Source of the DNA: Candidatus Peregrinibacteria bacterium
GTDB taxonomy: Bacteria; Patescibacteriota; Gracilibacteria; UBA1369
Assembly: GCA_014728765.1 (NCBI GenBank)
Contig: WJLA01000033.1
Coordinates: forward strand, 1-14,375
Length of the DNA: 14,375 nucleotides
Direction: 5' to 3'
Shown here one piece after another: positions 1 to 7,268 of this stretch (the first letter of the stretch is position 1; each line of letters opens with the position of its first letter). The notes beneath the pieces are model-generated. The model made no database searches, had not been told where the DNA came from, and saw only the letters and a program-made list of their open reading frames with translations. The position numbers were made by a program, and so were the translations under genes.

Positions 1-44
1 AATTTAAGGGGTATAAATATCTAAATCGCTGGAAACGTAAAAGA

Positions 45-1082
45 ATGTATAAGCATTTGGAAATTATTGTAGAAAAATTTTTGGCTTTTTCAGCTAAAAA
101 TGAAGTTTCTGATGAGGTATTAAAAGCAATTTTGTCCGAGAAAGGTCTTTCTTTCAATCAGGTTGATTTACCCAAATTAAAATACATGGTTAAAATTATG
201 ACCTTCTTGAGACCGGGAAAAATTTATGAATATTTGGAAGGAGCATCTTTCGGTAAATTACTGAAAAATATTAAAAAAGAAAAAATGATTGGTGACTGTA
301 ACCAAATAACTACTTTTTATGTTTTTCTTTATTCTTTAAAATATCCGATTAAAGAATTGCAAATCAAATTACCCAAAGATCATGTTTGCTTACAATTCAA
401 AGGAATAGATATTGAAGCAACAAACGGTACCTTTCAAAAATATACCGAATATGAATATATTTTGCCCATTACAGAATTAATATCCACAAATTTGCTTGAT
501 GTTTCCGACTTTAGAGATAAGCAAATTAAAGTTGATCCAAATGAGTTTTTAAAAGGCGCTCAATTAGCATTTAATATTTCAAGTAAAAGAGAAATCGTTC
601 AGAAAAATCTCAAATCAGCCTACAATAATGTTGCCGTGGATGCTCTAAACGCCAATAATTTCAAAACAGCTGAATTTTTTTTTAATAAGATAAATGATCA
701 GGAGGCGTTAAAGTCTGTTTATCATAATGCGGTTATTTATTTCGTTAAGCAAAACAATTTTTCAAAAGCAAGATATTATCAGTCAAAAACTCATGATCAA
801 GAATTGAAAAAATATGTCGATGAAAGAGAAGCTTTTTATTATTTTGATAAAAACAAAAACTCCAAAGCCTTGGATTTATTCAAAAAAATGGGTAATGACA
901 GAATGGTAAAAGCTTGTTATGGAAGGGAATATAATAAAATTCAAAAAAAAGTGAAAGGATTGAATACAATTTCACAAATGAAATCGCACAAATCAGATTA
1001 TCGAAAAATGGTAGATTTGGCTAAAAAGATGGGAGATTACAATTTGGCAGGAGAAGTCGAGAAAATTTTGAAGCAGCTTTAA
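45..1082 (+). CDS. Transglutaminase-like (SirB1-like) protein with C-terminal helical repeats; 5' end may lie outside the window
   Basis: The N-terminal half carries what looks like a papain/transglutaminase-type Cys-His-acid core. GDCNQITTFYVFLYSL (residues 83-98) has Cys85 at the start of a helix, DHVCLQF (112-118) has His113, and IDIEATNG (121-128) supplies Asp122 or Glu124. The spacing and the GxC / lPxH / D-x-x-x-G pattern resemble SirB1/UPF0162-type transglutaminase-like proteins. From about residue 185 to 345 the chain is helical, with repeats such as NNFKTAEFFFNKI, NNFSKARYYQSKT, NSKALDLFKKMG and GDYNLAGEVEKI, which look TPR-like. No signal peptide or membrane segment is visible, so a cytoplasmic location is likely. 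The ATG at 45 has only a weak GGAAA upstream. The same frame stays open back to base 3, with plausible coding sequence (FKGYKYLNRWKRKR), so the true start may lie off the left edge. It converges on folA, overlapping it by 4 bases. Whether it acts as a protease, an amidase or a binding domain cannot be told. Confidence 0.7.
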   Translation: MYKHLEIIVEKFLAFSAKNEVSDEVLKAILSEKGLSFNQVDLPKLKYMVKIMTFLRPGKIYEYLEGASFGKLLKNIKKEKMIGDCNQITTFYVFLYSLKYPIKELQIKLPKDHVCLQFKGIDIEATNGTFQKYTEYEYILPITELISTNLLDVSDFRDKQIKVDPNEFLKGAQLAFNISSKREIVQKNLKSAYNNVAVDALNANNFKTAEFFFNKINDQEALKSVYHNAVIYFVKQNNFSKARYYQSKTHDQELKKYVDEREAFYYFDKNKNSKALDLFKKMGNDRMVKACYGREYNKIQKKVKGLNTISQMKSHKSDYRKMVDLAKKMGDYNLAGEVEKILKQL

Positions 1083-1606
1083 TGTTGCAAAATAAAATGT
1101 GAATATTCAATATCTTCATTGTCAAGAATTTCTGAAGCTGACGCTATTTCCATAGATTCGGGAATTTGATCGGGAAAAAAACTGTCACAATCAAAGTCTT
1201 CTTCAATTTTTGTTAAGAATATTGCTTTAAGAGAAGGGTGTAAAACCGCTTCATCATAAAGTTCTTTTCCTCCTATAACAAAAACTTGATCAATTTTTTC
1301 ACTTGAATCAACTGCCGCCAAAGCTTGTTCCAAGTTATCCAAAACTATCACACCCATCGGTAAATCAATATCTGATGGAACTTCAACCACTATGTTGACT
1401 CGACTTTTTAATGGTTTTTCAATGAAATCATAATTTTGCCAGGCATAGTAATCCATGATGATTGCATTTTGTAGACTATTCGATTGAGTCTTGGTGGTTA
1501 TTTCCTTAAAGTATTTTATATCTTCAGGTAAATACCATGGTAATCTGTTTTCTTTGGAAATGCCGTTTTTTTGATCCATAGTCGCAATAATCGAAAATTC
1601 TTTCAT
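1079..1606 (-). CDS. folA: Dihydrofolate reductase, divergent cofactor loop
   Basis: DHFR reduces dihydrofolate to tetrahydrofolate with NADPH in the cytoplasm. At 175 residues it is slightly longer than E. coli FolA. Folate-site motifs are clear: NGISKENRLPWYLPEDIKYF (14-33) includes Asp29, which matches the catalytic Asp27 of E. coli. PLKSRVNIVV (65-74) has Arg69, which matches the Arg that binds the folate glutamate tail. VFVIGGKELY (108-117) and the FLTKIEEDFDCDSFFP block (130-145) are also typical. The usual IMGR-TW-S cofactor loop instead reads IIMDYYAWQNYD (49-60), so the Gly, Arg and Thr that contact NADPH are missing, and the second phosphate-binding loop reads VVEV instead of a Ser-containing loop. 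Its ATG shares one base with the thyX stop (TAATG), which suggests translational coupling. No Shine-Dalgarno sequence of its own is visible. It converges on the gene to the left with a 4-base overlap. The family call is firm; full catalytic competence or NADPH preference is not. Confidence 0.9.
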   Translation of the reverse strand: MKEFSIIATMDQKNGISKENRLPWYLPEDIKYFKEITTKTQSNSLQNAIIMDYYAWQNYDFIEKPLKSRVNIVVEVPSDIDLPMGVIVLDNLEQALAAVDSSEKIDQVFVIGGKELYDEAVLHPSLKAIFLTKIEEDFDCDSFFPDQIPESMEIASASEILDNEDIEYSHFILQH

Positions 1607-2985
1607 TAATCTTTATTTACAATATCTTGTTGTCCCCTTTTAATATCCCAATCGCTTTCTTCCATATCCAGATGAACTGCAATATCAGGAAAAGCGGTTT
1701 TCATTGATTGCCCCATTTGTTGTGCTCTTTTTCGAAGTGTCGGATGAACCGTTTTCCCTGATCTTAATTCTGCAACATAAATGGCAGCAGGTAGTCGATA
1801 TGTTACATCAACCGCGATCGCATATCCCATAGGAATATAGTATTGTTTGATATATTTATCTTGAGTTAAGGCGTCAATTTTTACTTCTTGTTCTTTAATC
1901 AAAGTTTGAGCTTCTTTTCTTACATCTTCAGGCAATTGCTCCAAATACCAAGGATAAAAACCAAACTTGGTAGTCAAAAGTGGCATTTTACATTCACCAT
2001 TGCGATGTCTTTGAATATCTCTAAAAGAACCGAAATCCAATAAAAATTTAAAATTAAACTGACCTGCCTCACCAACACAAAGAGGCAAATTGGTTTTAAT
2101 CGGTCGGCTTTCCAAAGCTTTTTGATATGGCTTTAATTTTTGAGCATTAATATTATGTTCAGAACTGAAATCAGGATGATGCTCCGGATCAAAATATGAA
2201 TACTCTGCAACAGTAGTATGCCAATAATCCTCCTGTGACGGATATTTTTTGTGCGAAAATGAATTTACATATTTTTCTTGCAATTGAGCCCTGATCGCAA
2301 CGGCCGTTTCCTTGACTTCTTGAAGCGGATGATGCTCGAGCAAAGCTAATTTTTCATGTGCTTGTCGTAAATTGGTATGCCAAGAAAGATAAGTTGTGCA
2401 TCCGGCAGGCAAAAATCCTCTCATAATATCAAAACTTCTGGCAGCAATCGCTTTTTCATATATTTTAGAATTTTCTCCATCCTTGATTGGAAAAACTGTT
2501 TTTAGATATTCATTAACTTTTGGTAATGCTTTATTATAAAAATCCATCCACTTTTTTTGAATAGCTTCTCCACTTTTTGTATTAGCAGGATTTAAGATGG
2601 CTTGCTTGGAATAATCAAGATAACGTGTGCTGGCCTCTTGTCCGTTATATAATGGCCAATCTTGAATTGCCTTAGCTAAAAGCATAGAGACATTTTCTAT
2701 AAAAAGAGTAGTTGAACCGCAATCTGCAATGGACAGATGACCATATCCAACATAAAATTTTTCCATGAATTTTCCCGAACCCGTTCCTTTTACTTTATCC
2801 AGATGATTTATAACGCTATTGGGGGATCGACTATAAAGTGCTTGTAACATTGCATTATCCTCCGGATGTAAATCATCATAGACAAAGATTTCTTTGAGAG
2901 GGTTGGCCGGAGTTTTATCATTTTCAAAACTGGATAATTGCTTTTGTTTTTTTTGTTTAGCAACTGCTTGAGTGGGATTGGTCAT
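1606..2985 (-). CDS. thyX: ThyX-like FAD-dependent thymidylate synthase, tandem double-domain form
   Basis: ThyX methylates dUMP to dTMP using methylene-tetrahydrofolate and FAD. This protein has 459 residues, about twice the 220-270 of a classical ThyX subunit, and reads as two ThyX-like repeats. Repeat A (about 75-240) has GHLSIADCGSTTLFIENVS (82-100), then QEASTRYLDY (116-125), then LPAGCTTYLSWHTNLRQAHE (192-211). Repeat B (about 305-440) has FNFKFLLDFGSFRDIQRHRN (310-329) and then IPMGYAIAVDVTYRLPAAIY (384-403). The canonical signature is RHRxxSxNExSxRY. Repeat A keeps the ExSxRY part but has Asp-Trp-Pro at 109-111 in place of RHR. Repeat B keeps RHR (326-328) but lacks ExSxRY. Classical ThyX is a tetramer with active sites at subunit interfaces, so one fused chain could rebuild a site; that is inference. 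Long ThyX-like proteins of around 500 residues are known, for example in Chlamydia. The N-terminal 25 residues are Lys/Gln-rich and probably disordered. No clear Shine-Dalgarno sequence or promoter is seen upstream. folA follows directly. Confidence 0.82.
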   Translation of the reverse strand: MTNPTQAVAKQKKQKQLSSFENDKTPANPLKEIFVYDDLHPEDNAMLQALYSRSPNSVINHLDKVKGTGSGKFMEKFYVGYGHLSIADCGSTTLFIENVSMLLAKAIQDWPLYNGQEASTRYLDYSKQAILNPANTKSGEAIQKKWMDFYNKALPKVNEYLKTVFPIKDGENSKIYEKAIAARSFDIMRGFLPAGCTTYLSWHTNLRQAHEKLALLEHHPLQEVKETAVAIRAQLQEKYVNSFSHKKYPSQEDYWHTTVAEYSYFDPEHHPDFSSEHNINAQKLKPYQKALESRPIKTNLPLCVGEAGQFNFKFLLDFGSFRDIQRHRNGECKMPLLTTKFGFYPWYLEQLPEDVRKEAQTLIKEQEVKIDALTQDKYIKQYYIPMGYAIAVDVTYRLPAAIYVAELRSGKTVHPTLRKRAQQMGQSMKTAFPDIAVHLDMEESDWDIKRGQQDIVNKD

Positions 2986-3075
2986 ATTTTGAAGTTAGAA
3001 TAGTCTAGGGCATGTTAGCAAAATATTTGCAGATTTGAAGTTATTTAAAGATGACAAACAAAAATAGATGTTTCG

Positions 3076-3106
3076 AAAAAGCCCCCATCTAATAATAATG
3101 TGGGCT
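3076..3106 (-). terminator. Rho-independent terminator of the beta-CASP gene
   Basis: Read on the minus strand, AGCCCACAT (3106-3098) pairs with ATGGGGGCT (3088-3080), giving a nine-base-pair stem with one mismatch and a nine-base loop, followed by four to five T residues. It lies 27 bases past the stop codon of the beta-CASP gene and separates it from thyX. The T tract is short, so termination may be incomplete. Confidence 0.72.
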
Positions 3107-3132
3107 ATAATAAGGGAATAAATAAAATTTGA

Positions 3133-4536
3133 TTATTTTAAATCATATGTTTGACCTCGCTCCGGAACATTCACTATTTCAATACCGATTTCATGAAGGT
3201 ACTTTTTATAAGTTTCACTTTGTGATTCCTCTCCATGTACCACAAACACTTCTTTCAAGCCTTCTATTCTGGAAATATAGTCAAGCAGGTCGCTTCTATC
3301 TCCATGACCTGAGAAAGCATTTAATTTTTCAACTTCGGCCCGTAGTTTATACATCTTATCGAATATTTTAACCTGAGATTGCTTTTCAAGGATTTTCCTG
3401 CCAAGTGTATGCGCGGCCATATAACCTATGATCAAAACAAGATTTCTTTCATCTTCAATATTGTTTTTGAGATGATGCAAAATTCTTCCATTTTCACACA
3501 TACCTGAAGATGAAATTATGATTGCCGGACCATTCAAGTAATTTAATGCTTTGGATTCTTCAACACTATGTGTGTATTGCAGTCTTCCAAAACCGAACGG
3601 ATTTTTTCGGTCTTTCAAAAATTCATCGTAAACATTTTTATCAAAACATTCTGGATGATTGGCAAAGACTTCGGTGACATTTACCGAAAGTGGACTGTCA
3701 ACATAGATTGGGATATCAGGAATATCTTTGTCTTGCCATAAATTGTTCAACAAATATACCATTTCTTGAGTTCGCTCAACTGAAAAAGCCGGTATTATGA
3801 TTTTACCACCTCTTCTGGCAACTCTGTTCACAATTTCCTTAAGTGTTTCTTTGGTATCAAGGATAGATTCATGGAATCTATCACCATATGTGCTTTCTGT
3901 AATAAAATAATCCGTTTCGGGCATTGGAATCGGATCCTTCAATAAAGGCATATTTTTTCGACCCAAATCTCCCGTGAAACCTATTTTGTAATGCTTTTTG
4001 TTTTTTTTATCTTGCACAACCAAATGAACCGAAGCGGCCCCCAAAATATGTCCGACATTATAAAATGAACAAATTACACCATCGGTTACCACAAATGCTT
4101 TTTCATAATTAACACCGTAAAATTGGCATAATGTTTGTTTTGCATCTTCTTGAGTGTAAAGTGGCTCTATTCTTTTGGAAACTCCTCTTCTTTTGTATTT
4201 TTTGTTTAGATATTCAGCATCTTTTTCTTGGATATAACCACTATCCATTAACATATAATTACAAAGATCTCGAGTGGCGAATGTGCTAAATATTGGCCCC
4301 TTGAATCCTTGTTTAACCAAATATGGTAAAGCTCCGGAGTGATCGATATGAGCATGAGAAAGTATTACCGCATCAATTTCTTTGGCATCAAATCCCAAAT
4401 TGCGATTTTTTTCTTCACTTTCTTTTCTTCTTCCTTGAAACAGTCCGCAATCCAAAAGAATTTTCTTGCCATTAATTTCTATAAGGTGTCTGGAACCTGT
4501 CACTTCTCTTGCTGCGCCCCAAAATGTCAATTTCAT
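3133..4536 (-). CDS. Beta-CASP metallo-beta-lactamase-fold RNase-like hydrolase
   Basis: This is a beta-CASP hydrolase of the CPSF73/TTHA0252 type, expected to be a zinc-dependent cytoplasmic ribonuclease in RNA processing or decay. Numbering from the ATG at 4536 (467 residues), the metal-site motifs are HAHIDH (61-66), His163 in GHILGA, Asp190 in FTGDLGR, and His434 in VVHGE. The beta-CASP motifs are present too: motif A Glu214 in ESTYGDR, motif B His411 in FSGHGDR, and motif C, which is the same His434. All catalytic positions are intact. A TTG two codons upstream (4542) is in frame, but the ATG is preferred because MKLTFWGAAREVTGS is the usual family N-terminus. No Shine-Dalgarno sequence is visible and the predicted leader is only about 20 bases. 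It has its own promoter (4562-4590) and terminator (3076-3106), so it forms a monocistronic unit. The RNA substrate is unknown; a nucleic-acid substrate is inferred from the family. Confidence 0.93.
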   Translation of the reverse strand: MKLTFWGAAREVTGSRHLIEINGKKILLDCGLFQGRRKESEEKNRNLGFDAKEIDAVILSHAHIDHSGALPYLVKQGFKGPIFSTFATRDLCNYMLMDSGYIQEKDAEYLNKKYKRRGVSKRIEPLYTQEDAKQTLCQFYGVNYEKAFVVTDGVICSFYNVGHILGAASVHLVVQDKKNKKHYKIGFTGDLGRKNMPLLKDPIPMPETDYFITESTYGDRFHESILDTKETLKEIVNRVARRGGKIIIPAFSVERTQEMVYLLNNLWQDKDIPDIPIYVDSPLSVNVTEVFANHPECFDKNVYDEFLKDRKNPFGFGRLQYTHSVEESKALNYLNGPAIIISSSGMCENGRILHHLKNNIEDERNLVLIIGYMAAHTLGRKILEKQSQVKIFDKMYKLRAEVEKLNAFSGHGDRSDLLDYISRIEGLKEVFVVHGEESQSETYKKYLHEIGIEIVNVPERGQTYDLK

Positions 4537-4561
4537 AAACAAATATTATTAATATCTGTTT

Positions 4562-4590
4562 ATTATAACATTTTTGTTAAGATTTTTCAA
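4562..4590 (-). promoter_or_regulatory. Sigma-70-type promoter for the beta-CASP gene
   Basis: On the minus strand TTGAAA (4590-4585), a 17-base spacer and a perfect TATAAT (4567-4562) form the best consensus promoter in the window. The predicted start of transcription is near 4555, about 20 bases before the ATG at 4536. The spacer and the first -10 bases contain a small dyad, TAACA-AAAA-TGTTA, which could be an operator or chance in AT-rich DNA. The promoter starts 12 bases after the upstream lipoprotein gene ends. Confidence 0.75.
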
Positions 4591-4601
4591 TGTTGCAAAC
4601 C

Positions 4602-5138
4602 TTATTCTCTGCAGATTGCCGTAAAAAATTCACCAGAAAATGATTGCTCTTGATTGCTTAAAATAAGATCTCCTCTGATTATAGAATCATTTACATTAGA
4701 AATGGTAATTTGTTCCACATTTATTTCACTTTCGTCATCTCCAGTTTGTAAAATCGCAGTTGTTACAATTGGTGATTCCGGTGAAATAGCCTCATCATTT
4801 TCAGATTTCACATTAATTTTCAAAATATTGTCATCTGCTTCCAATGGTTCATTGTCTTCACATGTAACTTTGATATTGTCACCAAGCAAAATTTCCAATT
4901 CAGATTGTTTATCATTCAGATATCTGGCAGTTTGACTTTCCAGTCTATATTCAGTGGTTTCCCCATTCTGTTCCACGGACAAGGTAGGAACAATAGTGCT
5001 TGCTCTTTTGACAGTTCTGGCATTAGTTCTGTTTTGATCAGAAGTGTTTAAAGGTCTTTCCGGTCCATCTACCGTTTGCTGACAAGCTACTAAGAAAATC
5101 GAGCAGGAAATCAAAATAATTTTAAACGCTTTTTTCAT
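4602..5138 (-). CDS. Small secreted lipoprotein of unknown function
   Basis: The protein starts with a classical lipoprotein signal: Lys-Lys, a hydrophobic core IILISCSIF, and the lipobox LVAC, with Cys19 as the predicted lipidated residue. The mature part (about 160 residues) is acidic and rich in Asn, Asp, Glu, Ser and Thr, with beta-strand-like stretches such as EQITISNVNDSIIRGDLIL. A low-complexity polar linker follows the lipid anchor (about 20-50). Two cysteines remain, Cys93 (VTCED) and Cys176 (AICRE), which could form one disulfide outside the membrane. The frame stays open to an ATG at 5192, but that start would put 18 residues before the signal and overlap the preceding gene, so the ATG at 5138 is chosen. 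It lies 28 bases after the CapA-like gene and is probably co-transcribed with it. I do not recognise the family. Confidence 0.8.
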   Translation of the reverse strand: MKKAFKIILISCSIFLVACQQTVDGPERPLNTSDQNRTNARTVKRASTIVPTLSVEQNGETTEYRLESQTARYLNDKQSELEILLGDNIKVTCEDNEPLEADDNILKINVKSENDEAISPESPIVTTAILQTGDDESEINVEQITISNVNDSIIRGDLILSNQEQSFSGEFFTAICRE

Positions 5139-5166
5139 GTATTTATTTTTAAGAGTTAATAAAATT

Positions 5167-6807
5167 TTATAAATTAGGTTGTGTCTTATCAAATGAAACG
5201 GTGATTTTTCCCTTTATTATTTCTTCTTTTGTTTCCTGGTCATATCGCCATAGCTCAGAAAATCTTTTTAGAAACTCATTTCTTTCTTGTTGGTCCATCA
5301 ATCTGAGCTGACTACGTTCAATTTTAATCGGGATGAAATAAATGTCCATTGAATCTTTCTTTATAACTATGGTTGGTGCCAGACCTTCTTGGACTTCCCT
5401 TGAGAAATACTGATCAAAAATTGCATTGCCGATTGAATAGAAAATTGGTCTGTTATTGTAAATTTCGAAGCTTTGTACAACATGAGGATGATGTCCCACT
5501 ATAGCAATAGCGCCAGCATCAACCAAATCATGTGCAAATTTAACTTTATAATCTCTTGGCCGTTGATTGTATTCAGACCCCCAGTGAACAAAAGGAATTA
5601 CTTGATAACCTTCCTCAGAAAGCTTTGCGACTGTTTCGGTAGCTTTTTGATAATCCAACTTATATGTAACATCCTGAAATCCTACAAAAGCCATTTTTCT
5701 GCCATTAATTTTTGTTTTCCAAACTCTTTCGGTTTCGCTTTTAGGATGTCCGAAAGCTGTTATTCCAACTTTTTCAAGAAAATTGATAGTTTCGTTGAAA
5801 CCCTTTTCTCTCATATCAAGTGCGTGATTATTGGCAAGGCTTAAGCCGTCAAAATGATACTTTTTTAGTAAAGGAGCCACTTCCGGAACAAATCTAAAAA
5901 TCAATGCGGTTGGAGAGTGAAATTCTGTGGTTGAAATTGGCCCTTCAAGATTTCCAATCAAAAGATCATTGACTCTTAAATAGTTTTGGTCCATTTTTTC
6001 GAATGGGTAATCCATTCCATGTCTCTGCATAAGTGTGTGAACAAAGCGGCCAAGCATAATATCGCCTATGAATGTTATTGTGACTATTTCACTTTCAAAT
6101 CTATTTCCGGGCACAACGAATTTAATAAAAAAGTTTCTATCCTGATCATTAAGCGTGGGCAAAGTTTTTAGGTTACCCGCATCTTTATTGACTTGATAGA
6201 CAGCTTTCAACGCCTCTGTATTGGTAAAAGGCAAAGAGGTCAATGAAGCTTTATTGAAATTATCGAAAGCATTTTTAAAATGTTGATCTTGAATTTCTTG
6301 AATTAAAGGATTTGATTTCTCTGTTTTATAATAAAGTTGCAAAATGATAAGCGAATTTTGTTGTTTATGATTCATGATTTCCTGATATATTCGTGTTTCC
6401 GTTTGATCCCCCTCGGTTTGTATCAAATTAATCTCAATATTCGGATAGCGACTTGATATTTCAGGTGTGAACAAATCAGGATAAGTATCGGGATAATCTG
6501 GGTCCATCAGAAGAATAATATTATCGAATTCTCTGTTTTCTGGAAGATTTTTAAATAGCGTGTGAACTGCTATTTGCATGTTTTTACGATCCAAATTGCG
6601 ATCTGTGGATCTTTCCAAGCCCAAAATTGCGGTTTTGATGTCATCTGCGGGATTGTAGTATTGTTTAATATCTACCTTTTGCTCTCCCTGTTCCGTTAAA
6701 ATTGTAGTTTGAGTGTTTTTTTGATTTGAAGGAATAAAATCCACAAAAGCCAAAGTCAGTATTCCAATCAAAGATAATAAAGCTATAATTTTGTAAATTA
6801 TTCTCAT
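5167..6807 (-). CDS. Membrane-anchored CapA-like metallophosphatase-fold protein with Memo-like N-terminal half
   Basis: One N-terminal membrane segment (about residues 4-23) anchors a large, probably extracytoplasmic, protein. Residues about 240-495 form a CapA/PgsA-type domain of the calcineurin-like phosphoesterase fold, known from poly-gamma-glutamate capsule systems. Its motifs are ITFIGDIMLGR (244-254, Asp249), GNLEGP (285-290), SLANNHALD (323-331), FVHWGSEY (406-413) and VGHHPHVVQSF (437-447), so the expected metal-site residues look intact. Residues about 55-215 recall the Memo/AmmeMemoRadiSam protein B family in layout (ILLMDPDYPD, then SLIILQLYYK, then TNTEALKAVY), but the histidines expected of a metal site are absent. 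The start codon shares one base with the rlmH stop (TGATG), so translation is probably coupled. No other pgs or cap genes are nearby, so a capsule role is not supported. Envelope glycan or peptide hydrolysis is possible but unproven. Confidence 0.85.
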   Translation of the reverse strand: MRIIYKIIALLSLIGILTLAFVDFIPSNQKNTQTTILTEQGEQKVDIKQYYNPADDIKTAILGLERSTDRNLDRKNMQIAVHTLFKNLPENREFDNIILLMDPDYPDTYPDLFTPEISSRYPNIEINLIQTEGDQTETRIYQEIMNHKQQNSLIILQLYYKTEKSNPLIQEIQDQHFKNAFDNFNKASLTSLPFTNTEALKAVYQVNKDAGNLKTLPTLNDQDRNFFIKFVVPGNRFESEIVTITFIGDIMLGRFVHTLMQRHGMDYPFEKMDQNYLRVNDLLIGNLEGPISTTEFHSPTALIFRFVPEVAPLLKKYHFDGLSLANNHALDMREKGFNETINFLEKVGITAFGHPKSETERVWKTKINGRKMAFVGFQDVTYKLDYQKATETVAKLSEEGYQVIPFVHWGSEYNQRPRDYKVKFAHDLVDAGAIAIVGHHPHVVQSFEIYNNRPIFYSIGNAIFDQYFSREVQEGLAPTIVIKKDSMDIYFIPIKIERSQLRLMDQQERNEFLKRFSELWRYDQETKEEIIKGKITVSFDKTQPNL

Positions 6808-7268
6808 CAGTAGTGATATTTTTTATTATTTATTATTGTAAACGCTCGATAAATTTGTTCAAGCAAAAGCATTCTGATTATTTCATGAGTAAAAGTGAAT
6901 CTAGAAAATGATAAAACCAGATTGGCTGATGACTTTACTTTTTCGGATATTCCATAAGTTCCTCCTATCACAAAGCAAATTTTAGAATAATTTTGCATTG
7001 AGGAAGTTAGTAAATTCGCAAATTTAATGGGATCATAAATTTTACCATCTTCACTTAAAACAATGATAAAAGAATTTTTTGGAAGGCTTTCGAGAATTAG
7101 TTCCGCCTCTTTATTGATTATTTCCGATTTGGGAAGATCTTTTTTTTCTTTAAGAGTAACAGTTGTTAATTTGAGATAGCCTTGAAGTCGTTTTTGATAC
7201 TCATTTTCCGCATTTTTTATAAAATCGGCTTTGGTTTTGCCGATTTGAATCACCTGGATTTCAAGCAT
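6807..7268 (-). CDS. rlmH: 23S rRNA pseudouridine-1915 N3-methyltransferase
   Basis: RlmH is a SPOUT-fold enzyme that uses SAM to methylate pseudouridine 1915 in helix 69 of 23S rRNA on the assembled 70S ribosome. At 153 residues it matches the usual 155-160. FIIVLSEDGKIYDPIKFANL (67-86), CFVIGGTYG (98-106) and TFTHEIIRMLLLEQIYRA (125-142) form the trefoil-knot SAM site. The chain ends in the family's C-terminal tail (NNKKYHY), which reaches the substrate. The ATG at 7268 gives the standard N-terminus. It is divergent from the rlmD-type gene, 44 bases apart, and overlaps the CapA-like gene by one base. No Shine-Dalgarno sequence is seen. The assignment is secure. Confidence 0.95.
   Translation of the reverse strand: MLEIQVIQIGKTKADFIKNAENEYQKRLQGYLKLTTVTLKEKKDLPKSEIINKEAELILESLPKNSFIIVLSEDGKIYDPIKFANLLTSSMQNYSKICFVIGGTYGISEKVKSSANLVLSFSRFTFTHEIIRMLLLEQIYRAFTIINNKKYHY

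Noticed and set aside
2986..3075. Promoter for thyX
   Set aside because: TTGTCA is present on the minus strand, but no -10 element lies at a proper distance, so none is called.
3129..3371. Plus-strand frame of 80 codons opposite the end of the beta-CASP gene
   Set aside because: It lies wholly within the antisense strand of a gene with intact catalytic motifs and has no recognisable domain.
4537..4542. TTG start two codons before the beta-CASP ATG
   Set aside because: The ATG at 4536 gives the family's usual N-terminus, and nothing favours TTG.
5139..5192. Longer N-terminus for the lipoprotein gene (ATG at 5192)
   Set aside because: It would place 18 residues before a standard lipoprotein signal peptide and overlap the upstream gene.
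5473..5844. Plus-strand frame of 123 codons opposite the CapA-like gene
   Set aside because: It is the antisense of the conserved CapA motifs (NNH, HWG, HHPH), so it is a shadow frame.
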